Positions 8,518-16,184 of a stretch of 46,013 bases of DNA are shown in pieces. The position numbers were made by a program, and so were the translations under genes. Positions within the stretch are counted from its first letter, which is position 1; every line of letters starts with the position of its first letter. Under the pieces are notes generated by a model. It was not told where the DNA came from, searched no databases, and worked only from the letters and a program-made list of their open reading frames with translations. The stretch is taken from contig JASJAR010000017.1 in the NCBI GenBank assembly GCA_030066905.1, positions 1-46,013 on the forward strand, written 5' to 3'. Source of the DNA: Paracoccaceae bacterium. GTDB taxonomy: Bacteria; Pseudomonadota; Alphaproteobacteria; Rhodobacterales; Rhodobacteraceae.

Positions 8518-9897
8518 ATGGCAACGCTCCGCTGTATCTCCCCCATCGACGGGTCGGTCGCGGCCGAACGGGAAACGCTTTCCCCTGACGCGGCCCGGGA
8601 TGCCACCCGGCGCGCCAAGGCGGCACAAGCCTCTTGGGCCGCCCGCCCGCTTCAGGAGCGCATCGACCTCGTCCTCGCCGGGGTCGCCGCGGTGGGGGCG
8701 ATGAACGACGAGATTGTCCCGGAACTCGCCCGCCAGATGGGCCGCCCGGTACGCTACGGCGGCGAATTCGGCGGGTTCGAGGAACGCGCGGTCCATATGG
8801 GCAAGATCGCCGCCGAGGCACTGGCGGATATCGAGGTGGCTGACGATACGGGCTTTAGGCGCTTCATCCGCCGGGTGCCCCATGGCGTCGTCCTCGTCAT
8901 CGCGCCGTGGAACTACCCTTACATGACCGCGATCAACACCGTCGCCCCGGCGCTCATCGCAGGCAACACGGTGGTCCTGAAGCATGCCACCCAGACGCTC
9001 CTCGTCGGCGAACGGATGGCCCGGGCGTTCCACGGTGCCGGGGTACCGGAGGACGTGTTCCAGAACGTCTTTCTCGACCACGCCACGACGTCCTCGCTCA
9101 TCGCCGAACGCGCCTTCGGCTTTGTGAACTTCACTGGCTCCGTCGCGGGGGGGCGCGCAATTGAAGAAGCCGCCGCCGGTACCTTCACCGGCCTCGGGCT
9201 CGAGCTTGGCGGCAAGGACCCAGGGTACGTCATGGAAGACGCCGACCTCGATGCCGCCGTCGACACGCTGATGGATGCGGCGATGTACAATTCGGGGCAA
9301 TGCTGTTGTGGCATCGAACGGATCTACGTGGCCGAACCGCTCTTCGAGAGTTTCGTCGAAAAGGCCGTCGCGACGGTCAAAGCGCTCAAACTCGGCAACC
9401 CGCTCGACCCGGTCACGACCCTCGGCCCCATGGCCCAGCCGCGCTTTGCCCACACCGTCCGCGCCCAGATCGCCGAGGCCGTCGCGGCCGGCGCGACCGC
9501 CCATATCGACACCTTCCCAGAGGACGACGGCGGCGCCTATCTCACCCCGCAGGTCCTCACCGGCGTCACCCATGAGATGGCCGTGATGCGCGAGGAAAGC
9601 TTCGGCCCCGTCGTCGGCATCATGCCTGTGAAGGACGACGACGAGGCCATCGTCCTGATGAACGACAGCGATTACGGCCTCACCGCCTCCCTCTGGACCG
9701 CTGACACCGCCCGCGCCGAAGCCATCGGCGACCGGATCGAGACCGGGACGGTCTTCCTGAACCGCGCCGACTACCTCGACCCGGCACTTTGCTGGACGGG
9801 ATGCAAGGATACCGGCCGGGGCGGGGGGCTTTCGGTGATCGGCTATCACAACCTCACCCGCCCGAAATCCTTTCATCTCAGAAAGGGCGGGGCATGA
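8518..9897 (+). CDS. NAD(P)-dependent aldehyde dehydrogenase
   Basis: 459 residues of the ALDH superfamily. The Rossmann/substrate segment VLVIAPWNYPYMTAINTVAPALIAGN, FTGSVAGG, the general base Glu229 in LELGGKDPGYV and the nucleophile Cys263 in NSGQCCCGIE are all present, with the usual 34-residue Glu-Cys spacing. ESFGPVVGI follows. Start is the ATG two bases after the ligase stop. The reading frame stays open far upstream, but that part lies inside the ligase gene. It probably oxidises the aldehyde made by the adjacent alcohol dehydrogenase. The run of three cysteines at the active site is notable. Confidence 0.92.
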   Translation: MATLRCISPIDGSVAAERETLSPDAARDATRRAKAAQASWAARPLQERIDLVLAGVAAVGAMNDEIVPELARQMGRPVRYGGEFGGFEERAVHMGKIAAEALADIEVADDTGFRRFIRRVPHGVVLVIAPWNYPYMTAINTVAPALIAGNTVVLKHATQTLLVGERMARAFHGAGVPEDVFQNVFLDHATTSSLIAERAFGFVNFTGSVAGGRAIEEAAAGTFTGLGLELGGKDPGYVMEDADLDAAVDTLMDAAMYNSGQCCCGIERIYVAEPLFESFVEKAVATVKALKLGNPLDPVTTLGPMAQPRFAHTVRAQIAEAVAAGATAHIDTFPEDDGGAYLTPQVLTGVTHEMAVMREESFGPVVGIMPVKDDDEAIVLMNDSDYGLTASLWTADTARAEAIGDRIETGTVFLNRADYLDPALCWTGCKDTGRGGGLSVIGYHNLTRPKSFHLRKGGA

Positions 9898-11039
9898 CGG
9901 TGACCGCGAACTGGTCCTATCCGACCTCGATCCGCTTCGGCGCGGGGCGCATCGCCGAAATCGGCGAAGCCTGCCGGTCCGCCGGCATGACCCGTCCGCT
10001 TCTCGTCACCGACCGGGGGCTTGCGGAGATGGAGATCACCGCGCGCACCCTCGATCTCGTCGAGGAGGAGGGGCTCGGACGTGCGCTCTTTGCCGAGGTC
10101 GACCCGAACCCGTCGGACATCAATGTCGTCGAGGGCCTCAAGGTGTTCCGCGAGGGCGGGTTCGACGGGGTGATCGCCTTCGGCGGCGGCTCGGGGCTCG
10201 ACCTTGCAAAAACGCTCGCCTTCATGGCCGGTCAGATCCGGCCGCTGTGGGAGTTCGAGGATATTGGCGATTGGTGGACCCGCGCCAATGCCGACGCCAT
10301 CGCACCCATCGTGGCGGTTCCGACCACCGCCGGCACGGGTTCCGAGGTGGGCCGGGCCTCGGTCATCACGAACACCACGACCGCCGAGAAGAAGATCATA
10401 TTCCATCCCAAGATGCTGCCGTCGGTGGTCATCGCCGACCCCGAACTCACCGTCGGCATGCCGAGAGCCATCACAGCCGGTACCGGGCTCGACGCCTTCG
10501 CCCATTGCGTCGAGGCCTATTCGAGCCCGCATTATCACCCGATGAGCCAGGGTATCGCGCTTGAGGGCATGCGCCTTGTGGTCGAAAACCTCCCGCGCGC
10601 CTACGACGAGCCCTCCGATCTCGACGCGCGCGGCAACATGATGTCGGCCGCCGCGATGGGGGCTGTGGCGTTCCAGAAGGGGCTCGGCGCGATCCATGCG
10701 CTCAGCCATCCCGTGGGAGCTGTCCACCACACCCATCACGGAACGACGAATGCGGTCTGTATGCCCGCCGTCCTCCGGTTCAACGCCCCGGCGATCCGGG
10801 GCCGCTTCGACCTCGCGGCTTCCTATCTTGGCCTCGATGGCGGGTTTGACGGCTTCTGCGACTTCGTCGACCGGTTCAACGCGCGTTTTGGCGTGCCGGA
10901 GCGCCTTTCCGGTCTGGGTGTCGCAAACCCCGATCTCGATGCGCTGACGGCCGCCGCCCTGCGCGACCCGAGCGTCGGCGGAAACCCCGTGGAGATGACG
11001 CGAGCGAATACCCGAAAGCTGTTCGAAGCGGTGCTTTGA
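9894..11039 (+). CDS. Iron-containing alcohol dehydrogenase
   Basis: 381 residues, group III (Fe-ADH) fold. It shows the nucleotide segment AFGGGSGLDLAK, PTTAGTGSEVGRASVI, the metal ligands in GLDAFAHCVEAY (Asp-x3-His), and HALSHPVGAVHHTHHG, where the first and last His are 14 residues apart as in the family. The start ATG overlaps the aldehyde dehydrogenase stop, so translation is coupled. It is the last gene of the run and is followed by a terminator. Predicted role: oxidation of a primary alcohol, perhaps of a gamma-glutamylated amino alcohol, to the aldehyde used by the preceding enzyme. Confidence 0.92.
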   Translation: MTVTANWSYPTSIRFGAGRIAEIGEACRSAGMTRPLLVTDRGLAEMEITARTLDLVEEEGLGRALFAEVDPNPSDINVVEGLKVFREGGFDGVIAFGGGSGLDLAKTLAFMAGQIRPLWEFEDIGDWWTRANADAIAPIVAVPTTAGTGSEVGRASVITNTTTAEKKIIFHPKMLPSVVIADPELTVGMPRAITAGTGLDAFAHCVEAYSSPHYHPMSQGIALEGMRLVVENLPRAYDEPSDLDARGNMMSAAAMGAVAFQKGLGAIHALSHPVGAVHHTHHGTTNAVCMPAVLRFNAPAIRGRFDLAASYLGLDGGFDGFCDFVDRFNARFGVPERLSGLGVANPDLDALTAAALRDPSVGGNPVEMTRANTRKLFEAVL

Positions 11040-11098
11040 GGCGAAGGCCGTGTCGCGTTTCGCATTCGGTTTGAGGTCGGTTGCTTTCGTCAGCCCAC

Positions 11099-11169
11099 GC
11101 TCCGGGCCCGACCCCGCGCGGCGAGCCGGTTGCGCCGCGCCGGTCGGGGTCCCGGGTCAGGCCCGGGAC
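11099..11169 (-). repeat. Palindromic repeat element, copy D (decayed)
   Basis: Inverted copy of the two-box element seen at 25.5, 37.2 and 40.8 kb. The right box (11149-11169) is intact: GTCCCGGG-TCAGG-CCCGGGAC. The left box (11099-11119) is degraded, but its flank still matches the CGTGGG that follows copy A. The intact box forms a terminator-like hairpin and contains the hoxW stop codon. Confidence 0.6.
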
Positions 11170-11177
11170 GGGTTTTT
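11149..11177 (+). terminator. Rho-independent terminator after the alcohol dehydrogenase
   Basis: Stem GTCCCGGG / CCCGGGAC with a 5-base loop, followed by GGG and TTTTT (11173-11177). It serves the plus-strand run. The stem is one box of the repeat element and extends into the 3' end of the convergent hoxW gene. Confidence 0.65.
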
Positions 11178-11609
11178 CGCCGGCGCCCCGGTCCACTCGA
11201 CGAACCACCCGATCGCTAGGTCGAGATTGCGCGCGGCGGCCGGGCTCAGCCCCTCGGCGATCCGGTCGAACCGCTCCCCGGCGATCCCGAGGACATGGGC
11301 CTCCGGCACTGTGCCGTAGAGCGTCTGCGACAGCGCAAGAACATCCCCCGGCGACAGGCTGTGGCTGGTCAGGTTTCCGCACCGGCTCGGCGCCAGCGGC
11401 GTCAGCGCGAAGGGAACCGTCAGGCTCACGTCGGCATCGACGAAGAGCACCCTGTCGCGGTCGGCGATCTCCAGCACATGGTCGACGGTGAGCTGGTAAT
11501 CGACCGACACCTCCACCTCCGGCGGGCCGATGGCCCCGACGGCCGCGGCGAAGGCCGGCCCGAGCCCGTCATCGCCGCGCCCGGGGTTGCCGTAACCGAT
11601 CACGAGCAT
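11157..11609 (-). CDS. hoxW: Hydrogenase maturation protease (HoxW type)
   Basis: 150 residues. The N-terminus MLVIGYGNPGRGDDGLGPAFA is the hallmark of the nickel-dependent endopeptidases that remove the C-terminal tail of [NiFe] hydrogenase large subunits. A later VLFVDADVSLTVPFAL and TSHSLSPGDVLAL carry further family positions (Asp, and His before LSP). I start at the ATG four bases after the hoxH stop. A longer in-frame start at 11747 would lie inside hoxH and gives non-homologous sequence. Its presence beside hoxH implies specific processing of that subunit. The last codons and the stop lie in a palindromic repeat. Confidence 0.88.
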   Translation of the reverse strand: MLVIGYGNPGRGDDGLGPAFAAAVGAIGPPEVEVSVDYQLTVDHVLEIADRDRVLFVDADVSLTVPFALTPLAPSRCGNLTSHSLSPGDVLALSQTLYGTVPEAHVLGIAGERFDRIAEGLSPAAARNLDLAIGWFVEWTGAPAKNPSRA

Positions 11610-11613
11610 GGGC

Positions 11614-13056
11614 TCAGTGGTCCCGGATGCGCTCGGCGACAAGCCCGCCCTCGGCGTCGTAGAGTTCCACCCGGAGCGGCATCTGCCCCAGCGCATGGGT
11701 GGCGCAGGAAAGGCAGGGGTCGTAGGCGCGCACGGCCACCTCGACATGGTTGAGCATCCCTTCGGTGATCTCGCGGCGGCCCGAGAGATGGCTCACGGCG
11801 ACGTCCTTCACCGCCCGGTTGAGGCCTTCGTTGTTGTGGGTCGTCGACACGATGAGGTTGCAATAGGTCACCTGGTCGTTCTCATCGACCTCGTAATGGT
11901 GGATGAGATTGCCGCGCGGCGCCTCGATCACCCCGATCCCCTCCCGGCGCCGCTCGCCCTTGGCCACAAGGTCGGTGCCCTGAAGGTCGGGGTCGTTCAG
12001 AAGCTCGCGGACCTTCTCGATGCAATGGACGACCTCGACCATGCGTGCCCAGTGGTTGGCGAGGATCGCATGTTGCGGCCGCCCGGCGGTAATGTCGCGA
12101 AGCTCCTGCCGCGCGGCCTCGGCCTTCGGCGTATCGATGAAATCCACCGTGTTCATCCGCGCCAGCGGGCCCACCCGGTACCAGCCGCGCTCGGAGCCCA
12201 GCGTCTTGATGTAGGGGAACTTCATGTAGGACCAGGGCCGCACGTCTTCGATCAGCTTTTCGGCGTAGCGCGTGTAGTCAAGCTTGTCGAAAATGGGCTC
12301 GCCGGTTGAGGTCAGCGCCCGGAGCGCGCCGTGATAGAGGTCGAGCGCGCCGTCCTCCTCGCGGACGAGCGACATGTAATTCGAGCCGAAGGCGGCAAAG
12401 GAGCCGATGATGCCTGCATGTTCGAGCGTGTAGTCGCGGGCAAGCGCGAGGGCGTCCATCGACCAGGCTTCCATGTCTTCCATCTGCGCCAGAAGCGCGT
12501 CGCGGGTCTCAAGAGGCAGGTTCCGGTTGATGCCGCCGGGGATGGCGCCGGTGCCGTGGATTTTCTTCCCCGCCGTCGCCTCGATGATCTCCTGGCCGAA
12601 CCGGCGCATCGCGATGGCGCGGCGGCCAAGTTCGGGCTGGTCTTTCAGAACCTCGAAGATGTTGCGGCGTTCGGGGGCCGCGTCGAAGCCGAAGAGGAGG
12701 TCGGGGGCGGCGAGGTGGAAGAAATGGAGCACATGGCTTTGCATCACCTGGCCGTAATGCATGAGCCGACGCATCTTTTCGGCGGTGGGAGGCAGCGCGT
12801 CGACCCCGACGATCATGTCCATGGCCTTCGCCGCCGCGAGATGATGGCTGACGGGGCAGATGCCGCAGAGCCGCTGGACGATGACCGGGACTTCCCAGAG
12901 GAGCCGCCCCCGGATGAACCGTTCGAAGCCCCGAAACTCGACGATGTGGAGGCGCGCCTCGTCCACCTCGCCGGCGGCGTCGAGATGGATCGTCACCTTG
13001 CCGTGGCCCTCGACCCGGGTGACGGGGGAAATCTCGATCAATCTGGGTTCGGCCAT
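11614..13056 (-). CDS. hoxH: NAD-linked [NiFe] hydrogenase large subunit HoxH
   Basis: 480 residues. Both nickel-binding motifs are intact: RLCGICPVSHH (Cys64, Cys67) and DPCLSCATH (Cys448, Cys451). The latter is followed by a 26-residue tail, which HoxW would cleave after His454. The N-terminal ISPVTRVEGHGKVTIHLD is typical. Context with hoxY, hoxU and a diaphorase-type hoxF identifies a group 3d bidirectional, NAD-coupled hydrogenase rather than a membrane uptake enzyme. The protein is expected to be cytoplasmic. No hyp maturation genes are present in the window, so they must lie elsewhere. Confidence 0.95.
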   Translation of the reverse strand: MAEPRLIEISPVTRVEGHGKVTIHLDAAGEVDEARLHIVEFRGFERFIRGRLLWEVPVIVQRLCGICPVSHHLAAAKAMDMIVGVDALPPTAEKMRRLMHYGQVMQSHVLHFFHLAAPDLLFGFDAAPERRNIFEVLKDQPELGRRAIAMRRFGQEIIEATAGKKIHGTGAIPGGINRNLPLETRDALLAQMEDMEAWSMDALALARDYTLEHAGIIGSFAAFGSNYMSLVREEDGALDLYHGALRALTSTGEPIFDKLDYTRYAEKLIEDVRPWSYMKFPYIKTLGSERGWYRVGPLARMNTVDFIDTPKAEAARQELRDITAGRPQHAILANHWARMVEVVHCIEKVRELLNDPDLQGTDLVAKGERRREGIGVIEAPRGNLIHHYEVDENDQVTYCNLIVSTTHNNEGLNRAVKDVAVSHLSGRREITEGMLNHVEVAVRAYDPCLSCATHALGQMPLRVELYDAEGGLVAERIRDH

Positions 13057-13073
13057 GTCGTCCTCCCTGCGCG

Positions 13074-13643
13074 TCAGTCAAACCGGACGCGGTCGGGCTC
13101 GAAGCCCCGGAACCGTCCGGCGAGGAGTTTGGCGAGCGTGTCGTAGATGAGGTCGCCCTCGGGCGCGCAGCCGGGGATCTGGACGTCCATCTTAACGACC
13201 TGCGAACAGGGATAGACCTGGTCGAGCAGCAAGGGCAGCGCGGGGTCGTTCGGAACGTTGTGGGTCTTGTTGCGGATGTTGCGGCCGGTGATGTAGGCCT
13301 CTTCGAGGCATTCCCGGAGCGGCTCGTCGGAATGCATGATGGCGTTCCGCATCGCCGGCAGCCCGCCCATGATCGCGCATTGGCCGATGCCGATCAGCAC
13401 GTCGCAGTTCTTGCGGAAGTCCTGCAGGACGTGGACGTTTTCCTCGTTGCAGCAGCCGCCCTCGATGATCCCGATATCGCAGCGGCGGGTGAACCGCTTG
13501 ATGTCGGTCAGCGGCGAGCGGTCGATCTCGACATGGGACATGAGGTCGATCAGCCGCTCGTCCATGTCGAGGATCGCCATGTGACAGCCGAAACAGCCGG
13601 CCAGCGAGGTCGTCGCGACGCGGGCTTTGGGGAGCTCACTCAT
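13074..13643 (-). CDS. hoxY: NAD-linked [NiFe] hydrogenase small subunit HoxY
   Basis: 189 residues. It carries the short small-subunit form with one proximal [4Fe-4S] cluster: SLAGCFGCHM (Cys17, Cys20), GIGQCAIMGGLPAMRN and QIPGCAPEGDLI. No twin-arginine signal is present, consistent with a soluble enzyme. I chose the ATG giving MSELPKARVATTS, since the longer open frame runs inside hoxU. It overlaps the end of hoxU by 8 bases, and hoxH follows after 17 bases. Confidence 0.94.
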   Translation of the reverse strand: MSELPKARVATTSLAGCFGCHMAILDMDERLIDLMSHVEIDRSPLTDIKRFTRRCDIGIIEGGCCNEENVHVLQDFRKNCDVLIGIGQCAIMGGLPAMRNAIMHSDEPLRECLEEAYITGRNIRNKTHNVPNDPALPLLLDQVYPCSQVVKMDVQIPGCAPEGDLIYDTLAKLLAGRFRGFEPDRVRFD

Positions 13644-14349
13644 CGCGCTTCCTCTCGATCTCAGCACCGATGACGGCCTTGTCGAACTCCCGCTCGCCGA
13701 TGGGGCGTTCGAACCCCTGGCGTTTGCGGATGATGCAGCCCACCGGGCAGACCTCGGGCGAGATCGCAAAATCGGCAACGGTGGCATCGGTGTCCGACAA
13801 AGCCGGCGCGTTGACCGCCACATGGCGGTGAATGCCCCGGCCCACGTAACCGAAGATGCCCTTCCCGTCGACGTCCTGGCTCGCGCGGATACACCGCCCG
13901 CAGGAGATGCAGCGGTTGGTGTCGAGCGCGATGTCAGGGTGCGAGGCGTCCACCGCCCGGCAGGGTTCGAGATAGGGGAACTTCGTCGGCTCGGTCATGT
14001 CGAGCCGGTAGGCCATGGCTTGCAGCTCGCAATTGCCGCTCGCCTCGCAGATCGGGCAGAGGTGGTTGCCCTCGTGGAAAAGCATCTCGACGAGATCGCG
14101 CCGCAGCTTGTTGATATGCGGGGTCTCGCTTTCCACCGCGAGGCCCGGCGCGGCAGGCTCGGTGCAGGACGACGCGCTGCGCCCGTTGGCCTTCACCGTG
14201 CAGACCCGGCAGCCGCCCTGATGGCGGAGGCCCTCGTGGTCGCAAAGCCTCGGGATGTAGACCCCGGCGGCATCGGCGGCCTCCATGATGGTCTGGCCCT
14301 CCTCGGCGGAAATCTCCGCGCCGTCGATGGTGAAGGTAAACCCGCTCAT
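13636..14349 (-). CDS. hoxU: NAD-linked hydrogenase diaphorase subunit HoxU
   Basis: 237 residues, related to the N-terminal part of NuoG. A plant-type [2Fe-2S] domain comes first (residues about 30-65, CDHEGLRHQGGCRVC). Next is the His/Cys cluster motif HEGNHLCPICEASGNCELQ (about 90-110), then a ferredoxin-like region with CISCGRC and EVCPVGC. These clusters wire the flavin of HoxF to HoxY. The start ATG overlaps the hoxF stop (ATGA). The open frame continues upstream but only through hoxF. Confidence 0.94.
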   Translation of the reverse strand: MSGFTFTIDGAEISAEEGQTIMEAADAAGVYIPRLCDHEGLRHQGGCRVCTVKANGRSASSCTEPAAPGLAVESETPHINKLRRDLVEMLFHEGNHLCPICEASGNCELQAMAYRLDMTEPTKFPYLEPCRAVDASHPDIALDTNRCISCGRCIRASQDVDGKGIFGYVGRGIHRHVAVNAPALSDTDATVADFAISPEVCPVGCIIRKRQGFERPIGEREFDKAVIGAEIERKRDE

Positions 14350-16184
14350 TGGGTGAAATCCCTGTCGAAGATATGCGACCGGCGATGGGCGAGCTTGCGC
14401 GCGTCGTCGATGGCCGATTGGATGTCGAACGTCGCCCGGAGCCCATCGCCCGAGGGTTTGACCATCGCCGAATAGACGAGCGGGAAGTTTTCGAGCGTCG
14501 ACAGGATCGGGTTCGGCGAGGTCATCCCGAGCCCGCAGCGGCTGGTTTCGATGATCGTCGAGGAAAGGTCGCGGAGGTAGTCGATGTCCTCGGGGTTGGC
14601 GAGCCCGGCCCGGAACTTGGCGATGGCTCTTTGAAGGAACACGTTGCCCACCCGGCAGGGTGTGCAATAGCCGCAGCTTTCGTGGACAAAGAACGAGATG
14701 TAATACTCGACGATTTCGAGGATGTTCCGCTCCGGCCCGAACACCACGACAGCACCGCCCGTGGCCAGATCGTCGAAGGTCAGCCGCCGGTCGAACGTGT
14801 CGCGGGCGACCATCGTGCCGCTCGGGCCGCCGACGAGGACGGCCGCCGCCCCCTCGCCGCCGACCATTTCGAGAAGTTCGGAGAGTTTGAGACCGTAGGG
14901 CAGTTCGTAGACGCCCGGATTGAGGCAATCGCCGGAGACGCTGAAGAGCTTGGTGCCGTGGCTGCCGGCCTCGCCGATCGCGTGGAACCATGCCGACCCT
15001 TTGTCGAGGATGCGCGCGGCGTGGCAGAGGGTCTCGACATTGTCGACGATTGTGGGGCAACCGAGATAGCCGTGGGTCACCGGATAGGGCGGGCGGGTTT
15101 TCGGCTCACCGGGAAGCCCCTCGCAGGAGGAGATCATCGCCCCTTCCTCGCCGCAGATATAGGCGCCTGCGCCCATCTGGAGGCGGATGTCGAAGTCGAA
15201 ACCCTCGACGCCGAGGATGGCCTTGCCGAGGCGCCCGTCTGCGCGGCGTCGGGCGAGCGTTTCCTCGATCAGCGGCTGGAGATAGGCGTATTCGCCCCTG
15301 AGATAGATGATCCCCTCGGCCGCGCCTACCGCCCGGGCGGCGATGGTCATGCCTTCGATGACGAGGTCGGGCCGTTCGGTGAGAAGCACCCGGTCCTTGA
15401 ACGTCCCCGGCTCGCCCTCGTCGGCATTGCACATCACGAAGCGCCGGTCGCCCTGGGCCTCGGCGGCAAAGCGCCATTTCCGCCCCGTCGGGAACCCCGC
15501 CCCGCCGCAGCCCCTGAGCCCGCTCGCCTCGAGCGTGTCGATGATCTGGCCGGGCCTCAGATCGAGCGCCGCCTTGAGGCCGGCGTCTTCGGGCACCGGC
15601 CCGAGGAGCACCTGGCCCGCGTGGCGGATGTTGTTGTCGACCATATGGGTCGCGCGCTCGTAAGGGCTGAGGTCGGCGAAGCGCTCGGAGATGAGGTCTT
15701 CGGGCGAGAGCCCCGCTTTCAGCCCATGGACGATCTCGCGGACACGCTTGGCATCGAGCCTGGTGACGACAACATCGTTGATCATTGCCGCCGGGGCCTG
15801 GTCGCAGAGCCCGATGCAAGGTGTCGTCTCCAGCGAGACCGCGCCATCGGCGGAGGTTTCGCCGACGCGGATGCCAAGCTCTTCTTCGAACGTCCGGGTG
15901 ACCGCCTCAAGCCCCGCAAAGCGGTCGACGATGTCGTCGCAGAGCCGGATCGTGATACGTCCCTTCGGGTGTCGGGAGAGAAAGGCGTAAAAGCTCGCCA
16001 CCCCGTCGACGGCGACGCGGGAGAGCCCGGTGCGCTCGGCGATAAGCCCCATGGCTTCGGGCGAGATCCAGCGGAACGCCTCCTGGGTGTCGCGGAGGAT
16101 GTCGAGCATCCGCCCCGCATCGTCGCCATAGCGCGCCGAGATTGCGGCGACCTCGCCGAGATCGACGGGGGCCGCGGCACTCAT
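14346..16184 (-). CDS. hoxF: NAD-linked hydrogenase diaphorase subunit HoxF (NuoE-NuoF fusion)
   Basis: 612 residues. An N-terminal NuoE-like domain (about 1-140) is fused to a NuoF-like core with the FMN/NAD segments LRGCGGAGFPTGRKW and GAGAYICGEEGAMI. The [4Fe-4S] motif SCGYCTPCRVG (Cys504, 507, 510) with Cys550 follows, and then a roughly 60-residue C-terminal extension. It oxidises or reduces NAD(H) for the hydrogenase. In the NuoE-like domain only Cys82, Cys123 and Cys127 are present; where the usual Cys-x4-Cys partner would be there is Asp87. No separate hoxE is in the operon. Start ATG overlaps the preceding stop; an upstream start would be inside the adaptor gene. Confidence 0.94.
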   Translation of the reverse strand: MSAAAPVDLGEVAAISARYGDDAGRMLDILRDTQEAFRWISPEAMGLIAERTGLSRVAVDGVASFYAFLSRHPKGRITIRLCDDIVDRFAGLEAVTRTFEEELGIRVGETSADGAVSLETTPCIGLCDQAPAAMINDVVVTRLDAKRVREIVHGLKAGLSPEDLISERFADLSPYERATHMVDNNIRHAGQVLLGPVPEDAGLKAALDLRPGQIIDTLEASGLRGCGGAGFPTGRKWRFAAEAQGDRRFVMCNADEGEPGTFKDRVLLTERPDLVIEGMTIAARAVGAAEGIIYLRGEYAYLQPLIEETLARRRADGRLGKAILGVEGFDFDIRLQMGAGAYICGEEGAMISSCEGLPGEPKTRPPYPVTHGYLGCPTIVDNVETLCHAARILDKGSAWFHAIGEAGSHGTKLFSVSGDCLNPGVYELPYGLKLSELLEMVGGEGAAAVLVGGPSGTMVARDTFDRRLTFDDLATGGAVVVFGPERNILEIVEYYISFFVHESCGYCTPCRVGNVFLQRAIAKFRAGLANPEDIDYLRDLSSTIIETSRCGLGMTSPNPILSTLENFPLVYSAMVKPSGDGLRATFDIQSAIDDARKLAHRRSHIFDRDFTQ

